Of a stretch of DNA of 12,422 bases, positions 7,501 to 12,422 are shown in pieces. Position numbers and translations under genes: made by a program. A model generated the notes under the pieces. That model made no database searches. It was not told where the DNA came from and was given only the letters and a program-made list of their open reading frames with translations. Origin of the DNA: JAMXLO01 sp041487355 (GTDB taxonomy: Bacteria; Pseudomonadota; Alphaproteobacteria; Acetobacterales; Acetobacteraceae); contig JBGPND010000156.1 of NCBI GenBank assembly GCA_041487355.1, positions 1-12,422 of the forward strand, given 5' to 3'. How positions within the stretch are numbered: position 1 is the stretch's first letter; every line of letters starts with the position of its first letter.

Positions 7501-7985
7501 CGGTGTTCCAGCAGGTCGATCGCAACTTCCAGGCGCTGTTCACCCGCATGTTCGGCGGCGGCCGTGCGCATCTTGCCCTGGTCGGGTCGGACGATCCGCT
7601 GGAGGCGGGGCTGGAGATCTATGCCCAGCCGCCGGGCAAGAAGCTGGCCACGTTGTCGTTGCTGTCCGGCGGCGAGCAGGCGCTGACCGCGCTGTCGCTG
7701 ATCTTCGCCGTGTTCCGCTGCAACCCCGCGCCGGTGTGCGTGCTGGACGAGGTGGATGCGCCGCTGGATGACGCCAATGTGGAGCGGTTCTGCAACCTGC
7801 TGGAAGACGTGGTGCGGGAGACCGCGACGCGGTTCATGGTGGTGACGCACCATCCGCTGACCATGGCGCGGATGGACCGGCTGTATGGCGTGACGATGCA
7901 GGAGCGCGGCGTGTCGCGGCTGCTGTCGGTGGACCTGCAGCTTGCGGCGGAGATGGCCGAACCGCATCGGATGGCTGCCGAATAG
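4527..7985 (+). CDS. smc: Chromosome segregation/condensation ATPase Smc
   Basis: This encodes 1152 residues, the usual size. The start is TTG at 4527, 6 nt after a strong GAAGGAG (4514-4520), and the protein opens with the family N-terminus PVHFRRLRIAGFKSF. A GTG at 4533 is the weaker alternative. The head has Walker A GPNGCGKSN (33-41). A long Ala/Glu/Arg-rich coiled coil (about 170-490) leads to the hinge (about 490-640, from KDGERWPPMVDAL to WRWDGYTIRAGTPTAA), which is of the alphaproteobacterial type. A second coiled coil (about 640-930) returns to the C-terminal head with MGPVNLRA (about 940), signature motif LSGGEQ (1046-1051) and Walker B VCVLDE (1070-1075). Smc dimers with ScpA/ScpB organise and help segregate the nucleoid; no scp genes are adjacent. 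It follows the DsbA pair by 14 nt, suggesting co-transcription. Confidence 0.97.
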   Translation: MPVHFRRLRIAGFKSFAEPVSVEIHPGLTGIVGPNGCGKSNVVEALRWAMGEQSTKSLRAGEMEDVIFAGTAGRPSRNIAEVTITLDETVGAVPPPFHEQPELEIIRRIERGAGSEYRVNGKEVRARDVQTLFADIASGAHASGMVSQGRVGALVTARPEDRRAVIEEAAGITGLHARRHEAELKLRAAEANLARAEDLRGQLEAQLAALKRQARQASRYRNISGAIRQAESELLSIQRARADAVRGEAQAALHAARLAVAAATEAATQATEAAAALPALRAAESDARTSLERHRVAQEQIAAEEERARAALAEASRRLGQLRQDLSHAEQLSRDSEAAEQRLGAEDSQLAEADSGYAARAESAEEAATRAAEAVREAEAEANRATEAAAEANASAQAVAQLLAQAEQRWRRLDEQFARLTEERDRIRSQAIEPASVDAAGAEQMRAEADLAEARSAQDAAEHARSAAMQALAAAREKQSAADSVRAKLAAEANALAEVLAVKDGERWPPMVDALSVPAGLEAALGAALGEELTSAADRDAARHWRELPEFDPIPALPSGISSLAGLVRGPPALARALSQIGLVDDEATGDTSQAELAPGQMLVSRAGAVWRWDGYTIRAGTPTAAAVRLQQRNRLSVLQRDLAAAGHEAEIARAALEAVEAADRAAATAGQQARAARSEAERRLEQARAAHERLRTQAAAVAARLAAIDGQIDRHAAERDEAAAALAQAREARDGLPDLASLRSAVDSARARLSAARASEAAARRERDVLTQEHAVRTARRAAIAAERADWAQRAEDAAHRVGELAARRDAAEAEHAALQEVPGQIAVRRADALDALEAAEATHRSAADTLAEAVNRSAEADRAARAAEAALAASREDAVRAEGVAGQAEQAWLAVAERIAERLGASPALPDPPAEILPETEDKARRRLERLLREREEMGPVNLRADVEAEAVEKQIATITAEHEELTTAIAKLRGSIGHLNREGRERLNAVFQQVDRNFQALFTRMFGGGRAHLALVGSDDPLEAGLEIYAQPPGKKLATLSLLSGGEQALTALSLIFAVFRCNPAPVCVLDEVDAPLDDANVERFCNLLEDVVRETATRFMVVTHHPLTMARMDRLYGVTMQERGVSRLLSVDLQLAAEMAEPHRMAAE

Positions 7986-8022
7986 TGTTGCGCAAGATGC
8001 CGCAGATGGCGATGCTGCGCCC

Positions 8023-8313
8023 ATGGGTATGCCAGCCGCCCGAGTAACTGACATGCATGTGTGCCCGATGGTGACGGTCCTGGTGCCGCATGTCGGCGGG
8101 CCGATCCTGCCGCCTGGGGGGGTGCCGGTGCTCATTCAGGGTTTGCCTGCCGCGCGGGTCGGCGACATGTGCGTCTGCGTCGGACCGCCCGACGTCATTG
8201 CGCTTGGCTCGTTCACCGTACTGATTGGCGGCTTGCCGGCGGCACGCATGGGTGATCTTACTGCGCATGGCGGTACAATCGTACTAGGCTGCCCCACGGT
8301 GTTGATCGGCTAG
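8023..8313 (+). CDS. PAAR-domain protein (orphan spike-tip protein)
   Basis: This encodes 96 residues from ATG at 8023; a second ATG at 8029 is equally possible and no strong ribosome-binding site is seen. The literal motif PAAR occurs three times, at residues 4-7, 42-45 and 72-75, each followed by a D two or three residues on (RVTDMH, RVGDMC, RMGDLT). Candidate zinc ligands are H12, C14, H23, C50, C52, H82 and C90. PAAR proteins form a zinc-stabilised cone that caps VgrG-like spikes of type VI secretion systems and related contractile structures, and can carry effectors. This one has no extension, so it would be a bare tip or an adaptor. It follows smc by 37 nt, but no VgrG, Hcp, effector or immunity gene is nearby. 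Family call is firm; function in this place is unknown. Confidence 0.88.
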   Translation: MGMPAARVTDMHVCPMVTVLVPHVGGPILPPGGVPVLIQGLPAARVGDMCVCVGPPDVIALGSFTVLIGGLPAARMGDLTAHGGTIVLGCPTVLIG

Positions 8314-8336
8314 CGCACGTTCAGCATAACTGGAAT

Positions 8337-8438
8337 CTTGCCCATCGTGATGGGTATCGCTGCGCTCAACCCATCCTACACCTACGCCGCAGCCTGTCGG
8401 ATGGGTTGAGCGCAGCGATACCCATCACGACGGGCAAG
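8337..8438. repeat. REPIN-like inverted pair of palindromic repeats (element 1)
   Basis: Two 40-bp arms, 8337-8376 and 8399-8438, are reverse complements with a single mismatch (39/40), separated by 22 nt. Each arm contains an imperfect palindromic unit of the form GGATGGGTTGAGCGCAGCGA followed by TACCCATC, with 7-bp outer stems GATGGGT/ACCCATC. Read outward, the left unit starts GTAG (CTAC at 8376-8379) and the right one GTCG (8396-8399), so the heads face each other at the centre. The left arm also has a second small palindrome, CCCATC-GT-GATGGG (8341-8354). The pair lies between the convergent PAAR and rarA genes, where the long hairpin might also help stop transcription from both sides, although no T-tract follows it. 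Confidence 0.85.
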
Positions 8439-8576
8439 GCTTGCGCGCGTTTCCGGTCACCCTGAACCCGCTATAGCCCGGCGCAAAACGATACGATCGC
8501 GTCACTTGGCAAATACCTGTGGATACCACCGCGCTGGGAGGGCGGTTATTGGGTACCCGGCCACCGGGGCTGACGT

Positions 8577-9941
8577 TCAGTTGCCGCTGCGTTCGGCGCG
8601 CAGCTTCGCCCAATAGTCGAGCCGCTTGCTGATCTCGCGTTCGAAGCCGCGGTCGCGCGGATGGTAGAACTGCGCGCGTTCCATGCCGTCCGGGAAGTAG
8701 TTCTGCCCGGAGAACGCATCCTCGGCCCCGTGGTCGTAGGCATAGCCCGCGCCGTAACCCAGCTCCTTCATCAGCTTGGTCGGTGCGTTGAGGATGTGCG
8801 CCGGCGGCATGAGCGAGCCGGTGGCCTTGGCCGAAGCGCGCGCGGCGCCGTAGGCGGTGTAGATCGCGTTCGATTTCGGCGCGGTGCCGAGATAGATCAC
8901 CACCTGGGCGATCGCCAGCTCGCCCTCCGGTGAGCCCAGGCGCTCGTAGGTTTCCCATCCCGCCAGCGCCTGGGTGAGCGCCTGGGGGTCCGCCATGCCG
9001 ATATCCTCGGCGGCGAAGCGCACCAGACGGCGGGCGATGTAGCGCGGGTCCTCGCCGCCGTTCAGCATGCGGGCGAACCAGTAGAGCGCCGCGTCCGGGT
9101 CCGAGCCGCGCAGCGACTTGTGCAGCGCGGAGATCAGGTTGTAGTGCTCCTCGCGATCCTTGTCGTACAGCGCGGCGCGGCGAGCAAGCAGGGTGGCAAG
9201 CCCCGTCGGGTCCATCACCGGCGTATCCGCGGGAAGCGCGAAAATCTGCTCGGCCATGTTGAGCACATAGCGGCCATCGCCATCGGCCATCGCGCGCAAT
9301 GTCGCGCGCGCCTCGGCATCGAGCGGCAGGAGCCTGCCCCCCGGCGCTTGACCCGGGGGGCCGATCTCGGCTTCGGCCCGCGCCAGCAGGAGTTCCAGCG
9401 CGGCATCGTCCAGCCGGCGCAACACCAGCACCTGGCAGCGCGACAGCAGCGCGCCGTTCAGCGCGAAGGATGGGTTCTCGGTGGTGGCGCCGATCAGCGT
9501 GATGGTGCCGGTCTCCACCACCGGCAGAAAGCCATCCTGCTGGGCACGGTTGAAGCGGTGGATTTCATCGACGAACAGCAGCGTGCCCTGCCCGGTCCGC
9601 CGCCGCCGCGCCGCCTCGTCGAACGCCCGCTTGAGGTCGGCGACGCCGGAGAACACCGCCGAGAGCTGGACGAAATGCAGGCCGGACCGAGCCGCAAGCA
9701 GGCGCGCAATTGTGGTCTTGCCGCAACCGGGCGGGCCCCAGAGGATCAGCGAGGCGAGCGAACCACGCTCCAGCATCCGGGTCAGCGTGCCGCCGGGGCC
9801 AAGCAGATGGTCCTGCCCCACCACTTCGTCGAGCGTGCGCGGACGCAGCCGGTCGGCGAGCGGGCGCGGGCCGGCAGGCGCCTCGGGCTCGGCGGGGGGG
9901 CCGAACAGGTCTTCGTCGGTGGCGGTTGGTGTGGCGGGCAC
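8577..9941 (-). CDS. rarA: Replication-associated recombination protein A (RarA/MgsA), AAA+ ATPase
   Basis: This encodes 454 residues, close to the E. coli length. RarA is a clamp-loader-like AAA+ ATPase that acts at stalled replication forks in the cytoplasm. After an acidic, Pro-rich N-terminus comes the family opening PLADRLRPRTLDEVVGQDHL (27-46), Walker A GPPGCGKT (69-76), Walker B LLFVDE (121-126) followed by IHRFN, sensor 1 GATTENPSF (151-159) and the arginine-finger region LLSRC (R168). The C-terminal half has the MgsA/RarA oligomerisation blocks (DAALYWFARMLNGGEDPRYIARR; YLGTAPKSNA; YDHGAEDAF). The N-terminal DEDLFG resembles a weak sliding-clamp-binding peptide, which is only a suggestion. 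The start is a GTG at 9941, with a distant AGGA about 13 nt upstream. It is monocistronic in appearance and flanked by the two palindromic repeat pairs. Confidence 0.97.
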   Translation of the reverse strand: MPATPTATDEDLFGPPAEPEAPAGPRPLADRLRPRTLDEVVGQDHLLGPGGTLTRMLERGSLASLILWGPPGCGKTTIARLLAARSGLHFVQLSAVFSGVADLKRAFDEAARRRRTGQGTLLFVDEIHRFNRAQQDGFLPVVETGTITLIGATTENPSFALNGALLSRCQVLVLRRLDDAALELLLARAEAEIGPPGQAPGGRLLPLDAEARATLRAMADGDGRYVLNMAEQIFALPADTPVMDPTGLATLLARRAALYDKDREEHYNLISALHKSLRGSDPDAALYWFARMLNGGEDPRYIARRLVRFAAEDIGMADPQALTQALAGWETYERLGSPEGELAIAQVVIYLGTAPKSNAIYTAYGAARASAKATGSLMPPAHILNAPTKLMKELGYGAGYAYDHGAEDAFSGQNYFPDGMERAQFYHPRDRGFEREISKRLDYWAKLRAERSGN

Positions 9942-9970
9942 ACGGTAAAGATAGTCCTACCGCGCCAGGA

Positions 9971-10000
9971 ATCGAACTGGGCCATGCCACTTGATGACAA
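9971..10000 (-). promoter_or_regulatory. rarA: Weak candidate promoter for rarA
   Basis: On the minus strand TTGTCA (complement of 9995-10000, 5/6 to the -35 consensus) is followed after 18 nt by TTCGAT (complement of 9971-9976, only 3/6 to the -10 consensus). Transcription would start about 25 nt before the rarA GTG. Position fits and the -35 is good, but the -10 is poor, so this is tentative. Confidence 0.2.
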
Positions 10001-10038
10001 TCCGTGATCCGATCAGGTCTGGCGCAAGGCCGGCCGGA

Positions 10039-10118
10039 CGTAGGGCGGAAAAGCGCAGCGCATTCCGCCGCCTCGATTTCGAGGAATGGCGGAATGCGCT
10101 GCGCTTTTCCGCCCTACG
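10039..10118. repeat. REPIN-like inverted pair of palindromic repeats (element 2)
   Basis: Two 31-bp arms, 10039-10069 and 10088-10118, are perfect reverse complements around an 18-nt centre that itself holds a hairpin, CCTCGA-TT-TCGAGG (10071-10084). Each arm is an imperfect palindrome headed GTAG: GGCGGAA pairs with TTCCGCC around the core AGCGCAGCG. GTAG heads lie at the outer ends (10040-10043, and CTAC at 10114-10117), the opposite arrangement to the pair at 8337-8438. The unit has the same plan and the same AGCGCAGCG core as that pair, so both belong to one family. It lies between the oxygenase gene and rarA, both read leftward. No RAYT (Y1) transposase is encoded in the window. Confidence 0.88.
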
Positions 10119-10201
10119 CCATTTATTCGGCGGTCGCTTCCTCTTCCTGCACAACGAGTCGCGCCCATCACACGCTCACCACAGCGCAGCCGGCCCGACC
10201 G

Positions 10202-12422
10202 TTACCCGCCCAATCGTGCCAGGTCGTCGAGGTCCCGCGTGCGTTGTTTTGCCCGCCGCTCATAGCTTGCCTGGTTCTTGGTACACACCAGGCTGTATGG
10301 CCGGCCACGACGATCGGTCGCCGTGTCGAGATCGACATGGCTGCTGCGGATGGTCCCCTCGACATGGGAGCGGTGCTGCTCGGCGGCCCTGAAGATCCAC
10401 ACCTTCTGCGCAGGATCGGCGAGATACGCGCTCAGGTCCTTGCAGTGCTGGCAGTTGCAGGACACCGCATTGGCCCGGCGCCAGTCGGCTGGCGGCGCCA
10501 ACGGCTCGGCGATGCGGGCACGCAGATGGGCCAGGCAGGCGGCACGCAACGGGTCGGTCGCAGAACCGCCGCTGACGGACTGCACCAGTGTCCGCACCGC
10601 CGGGACGAGCACTCGATCCAGATCGTAGGTCTTGGGCCAGGCAAGGATGTGGCTGGCGGCGCGCTCCGCCAGCGTCCGGTTGGTCGCGACAAGCGCGGTC
10701 AGCAGATCGACGACAAAGCCCGGTTCCATGGCGGGGCGGCGCGGCCATGGTGTTTCCGGGACAACACGCGCCGGATCGCCTGGCATCGCCTCAACCAACC
10801 GCGTGGCGACACCACGCAGGTCGGCCAATCGGCCGGCGGCGCGAGCCGACAGATCGGCGCAGGCGCCGAACGACGTAGCGGCGGTCTTATCGACGATGAG
10901 TTCAAGCAGCGCCGTCTGCCGCGATGGTGGCAACCGGCCAAGCGCCGCCAGAATGGCTTCGTTGTCGCCTTTGCCGTAGACGCCGGCGGCCGTGACCTGC
11001 GTCACGAATGCCTCGATACGGTCGGTGTCGTGGAGCTGGGCCAGCATTGCGAGCATGCGCGCCGCATCGCTCAACGTCGTGTCCTGCCGCGGATACCAGC
11101 CGTGCGTCGGCCATTGCTCGATCATGTGACCAGCGAGGTCGTGCGCTTCCTGCCAGAGCGCCGTACGGCGGTCGTTGGCGCTGTGCGCCCAGCGCTGCAC
11201 CATGTCCTCAAGATAGGGCACGGTGACGGACAAGCCGGCCTGGCAGAGCACCGCGAAGGTGCGGTGGCGCGGCCACAACACCAGGGCCGCACTGCGATAG
11301 GTGCGCTCGAACGAAGCGCCCTCGTTGCCAGTCGCTTCCTGAAAGTGCTCCTCGTCGGGATCCAGATCCTTAAACGCGTCGGGAGGCGAGAGTTCCTCCT
11401 CGTGCACTGGCAGCACGCCGAGGGCCGACGGGCTGCCATCTTGCGTGCGCCATTCCGACAGGCTGACCGACCGGTCGTCGACCTCTCCGGCCTCGAATTC
11501 ATCCTCTTCCGGCTCCGACCAGCGGCGCCCGCGCCCAAAGTCGCCGGAATATTCCGCGCTGCCGCTTTCCTCGACGGTCACCAGTGCCAGATGCAATTCG
11601 CAGTCTGCCTGCGGCGCGGCCGCGGCCAGAACGCCGGCCACGGCCGCGTCGGCGCCCTTCAGCGTCCGAAACCCAAGCTCCGCTTGCGTGTAGGCATGCT
11701 CCAGCGGGTAGATCAGCTTCTCCGGTGTACCGCCGTCAGACGGCGATCCGCGTGCCGGCGCGGTCTTGCCCTCACCCCATTTGCGTAACAGTGCCGCGAT
11801 ACGCGCCTGTTCACGCTCATGGCTCGGTGGTTCCAGCGGACGGCCGCGCCCACGCCGCAGCAAATTGTAGACCAGCGTCAGGCGGCAGCCCGCGATGATC
11901 GGCAGCACCTCGTGCACGCAGTCGGCGTAGAAGGCCGCGAACGCAACTTCCGACGGCTCCTCGCACCGCAAATCGAGGCGAGCCTCGCGGCCGGCGTGGC
12001 GAACCACGAGTTCGCCGCCACTGGAGATCGAAGGCAGCACGATCACCATGGTGGCGAACATGCCGGGGGCCTTCTCGGTATCGCGGTGGCCAACGAAGAA
12101 GCTGCCCTGATCATACACCAGCAGCTTATAAAACTCGGCGTCGATCGGTTCGTTCACGCCGAGCCCGTCGGCCGCACGGGCAACGATCGTGGCGAGAGTC
12201 CGTTCCCAATGCCGGCCCTGGATGTGAACGCGGTCCGGTCCGATCTGCCAGGTGCGTCGCACCGCCGGGTCGACCAACGTCTGTTGGCCCCGGCCATAGG
12301 GTGCCGGTTCAGCCACGGCGATGAGCCTTTCGGCCTGCACGGGCAGCAACGGCAGGGCCACCGGCCCGACGCCGTCCACCTGCAGCGACGGGGCCAGCAG
12401 CTCGGCCGTGCCGGCGGTGAAG
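10202..12422 (-). CDS. Large 2-oxoglutarate/Fe(II) oxygenase-like protein, 5' end beyond window
   Basis: The frame runs from the stop at 10202 through the right edge. An internal GTG at 12379 could start a 725-residue protein, but the frame stays open upstream (FTAGTAELLAPSLQ before it), so the true start is probably outside. Counting from that GTG, the N-terminal domain (about 80-175) is prolyl-4-hydroxylase-like: iron ligands H98-R-D100 and H156, and R166 for the 2-oxoglutarate carboxylate, in FFVGHRDTEKAPG and DCVHEVLPIIAGCRLTLVYN. The large middle (about 180-630) is mainly acidic and helical and not recognised. Near the C-terminus C641, C643 and C646 (CNCQHCKDL) look like a metal-binding CxCxxC, followed by a basic tail. 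A hydroxylase acting on protein or nucleic acid is possible, but the substrate is unknown. Similar layouts are recalled from fungal proteins. Catalytic residues are intact. Confidence 0.8.
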   Translation of the reverse strand, partial: FTAGTAELLAPSLQVDGVGPVALPLLPVQAERLIAVAEPAPYGRGQQTLVDPAVRRTWQIGPDRVHIQGRHWERTLATIVARAADGLGVNEPIDAEFYKLLVYDQGSFFVGHRDTEKAPGMFATMVIVLPSISSGGELVVRHAGREARLDLRCEEPSEVAFAAFYADCVHEVLPIIAGCRLTLVYNLLRRGRGRPLEPPSHEREQARIAALLRKWGEGKTAPARGSPSDGGTPEKLIYPLEHAYTQAELGFRTLKGADAAVAGVLAAAAPQADCELHLALVTVEESGSAEYSGDFGRGRRWSEPEEDEFEAGEVDDRSVSLSEWRTQDGSPSALGVLPVHEEELSPPDAFKDLDPDEEHFQEATGNEGASFERTYRSAALVLWPRHRTFAVLCQAGLSVTVPYLEDMVQRWAHSANDRRTALWQEAHDLAGHMIEQWPTHGWYPRQDTTLSDAARMLAMLAQLHDTDRIEAFVTQVTAAGVYGKGDNEAILAALGRLPPSRQTALLELIVDKTAATSFGACADLSARAAGRLADLRGVATRLVEAMPGDPARVVPETPWPRRPAMEPGFVVDLLTALVATNRTLAERAASHILAWPKTYDLDRVLVPAVRTLVQSVSGGSATDPLRAACLAHLRARIAEPLAPPADWRRANAVSCNCQHCKDLSAYLADPAQKVWIFRAAEQHRSHVEGTIRSSHVDLDTATDRRGRPYSLVCTKNQASYERRAKQRTRDLDDLARLGG

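Noticed and set aside
6201..8135. 644-codon minus-strand open frame opposite smc
   Set aside because: It is a shadow of the smc coding strand. It also covers the PAAR start, has no domain pattern, and arises from GC-rich codon bias.
8556..8568. Hairpin CCCGG-CCA-CCGGG just after the rarA stop
   Set aside because: A short 5-bp stem without a following T-run on the minus strand; too weak to call a terminator.
9961..9985. Sequence resembling the T-arm and acceptor end of a tRNA on the minus strand (AGTTCGATTCCTGG)
   Set aside because: The T-stem pairs only if the loop is eight bases, and no anticodon arm, D arm or CCA can be folded. It is most likely chance or at best a tiny tRNA remnant.
10004..11788. 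594-codon plus-strand open frame opposite the oxygenase gene
   Set aside because: It runs through the palindromic repeat and is antisense to a gene with intact catalytic motifs; its composition is that of a shadow frame.

Overview
The window looks like chromosomal DNA of a high-GC alphaproteobacterium, probably of the Rhodospirillales/Acetobacteraceae type. This is inferred from strong G/C third-position bias, the order mutY / DUF721 / DsbA-like / smc, and an Smc hinge of the alphaproteobacterial kind. No rRNA, tRNA or CRISPR array is visible, and no transposase is encoded.

Region 1 (1-2661, minus strand) reads from right to left: mutY (A/G-specific adenine glycosylase), a class III alcohol dehydrogenase (S-(hydroxymethyl)glutathione dehydrogenase), a 70-residue ribbon-helix-helix-like protein, and possibly the first codons of another gene that leaves the window. 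A perfect 17-bp palindrome covers the mutY stop codon and lies upstream of the dehydrogenase; it is a candidate operator.

Region 2 (2672-8313, plus strand) starts about 10 bp from the mutY start and runs divergently. It holds a DUF721/DciA-family protein, two tandem DsbA-like thiol oxidoreductases (CTHC and CPHC active sites, each with a twin-arginine-like leader), the chromosome condensation ATPase Smc from a TTG start behind a strong ribosome-binding site, and a 96-residue PAAR-repeat protein. The first four genes are spaced like one operon. The PAAR protein is an orphan: no other type VI secretion gene is in view.

Region 3 (8314-12422, minus strand apart from the repeats) holds rarA (replication-associated recombination AAA+ ATPase) and a large 2-oxoglutarate/Fe(II) oxygenase-like protein with a C-terminal CxCxxC segment. 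The reading frame of the oxygenase gene stays open through the right edge, so its 5' end is missing.

rarA is bracketed by two long inverted repeats (8337-8438 and 10039-10118). Each is a pair of related GTAG-headed palindromic units that share the core AGCGCAGCG, and the two pairs have opposite head orientation. They resemble REP/REPIN elements. The window therefore mixes housekeeping genome maintenance (mutY, DUF721, smc, rarA) and thiol/aldehyde metabolism with a few accessory parts: the PAAR orphan, the repeat pairs, the oxygenase fusion and the small RHH-like gene.
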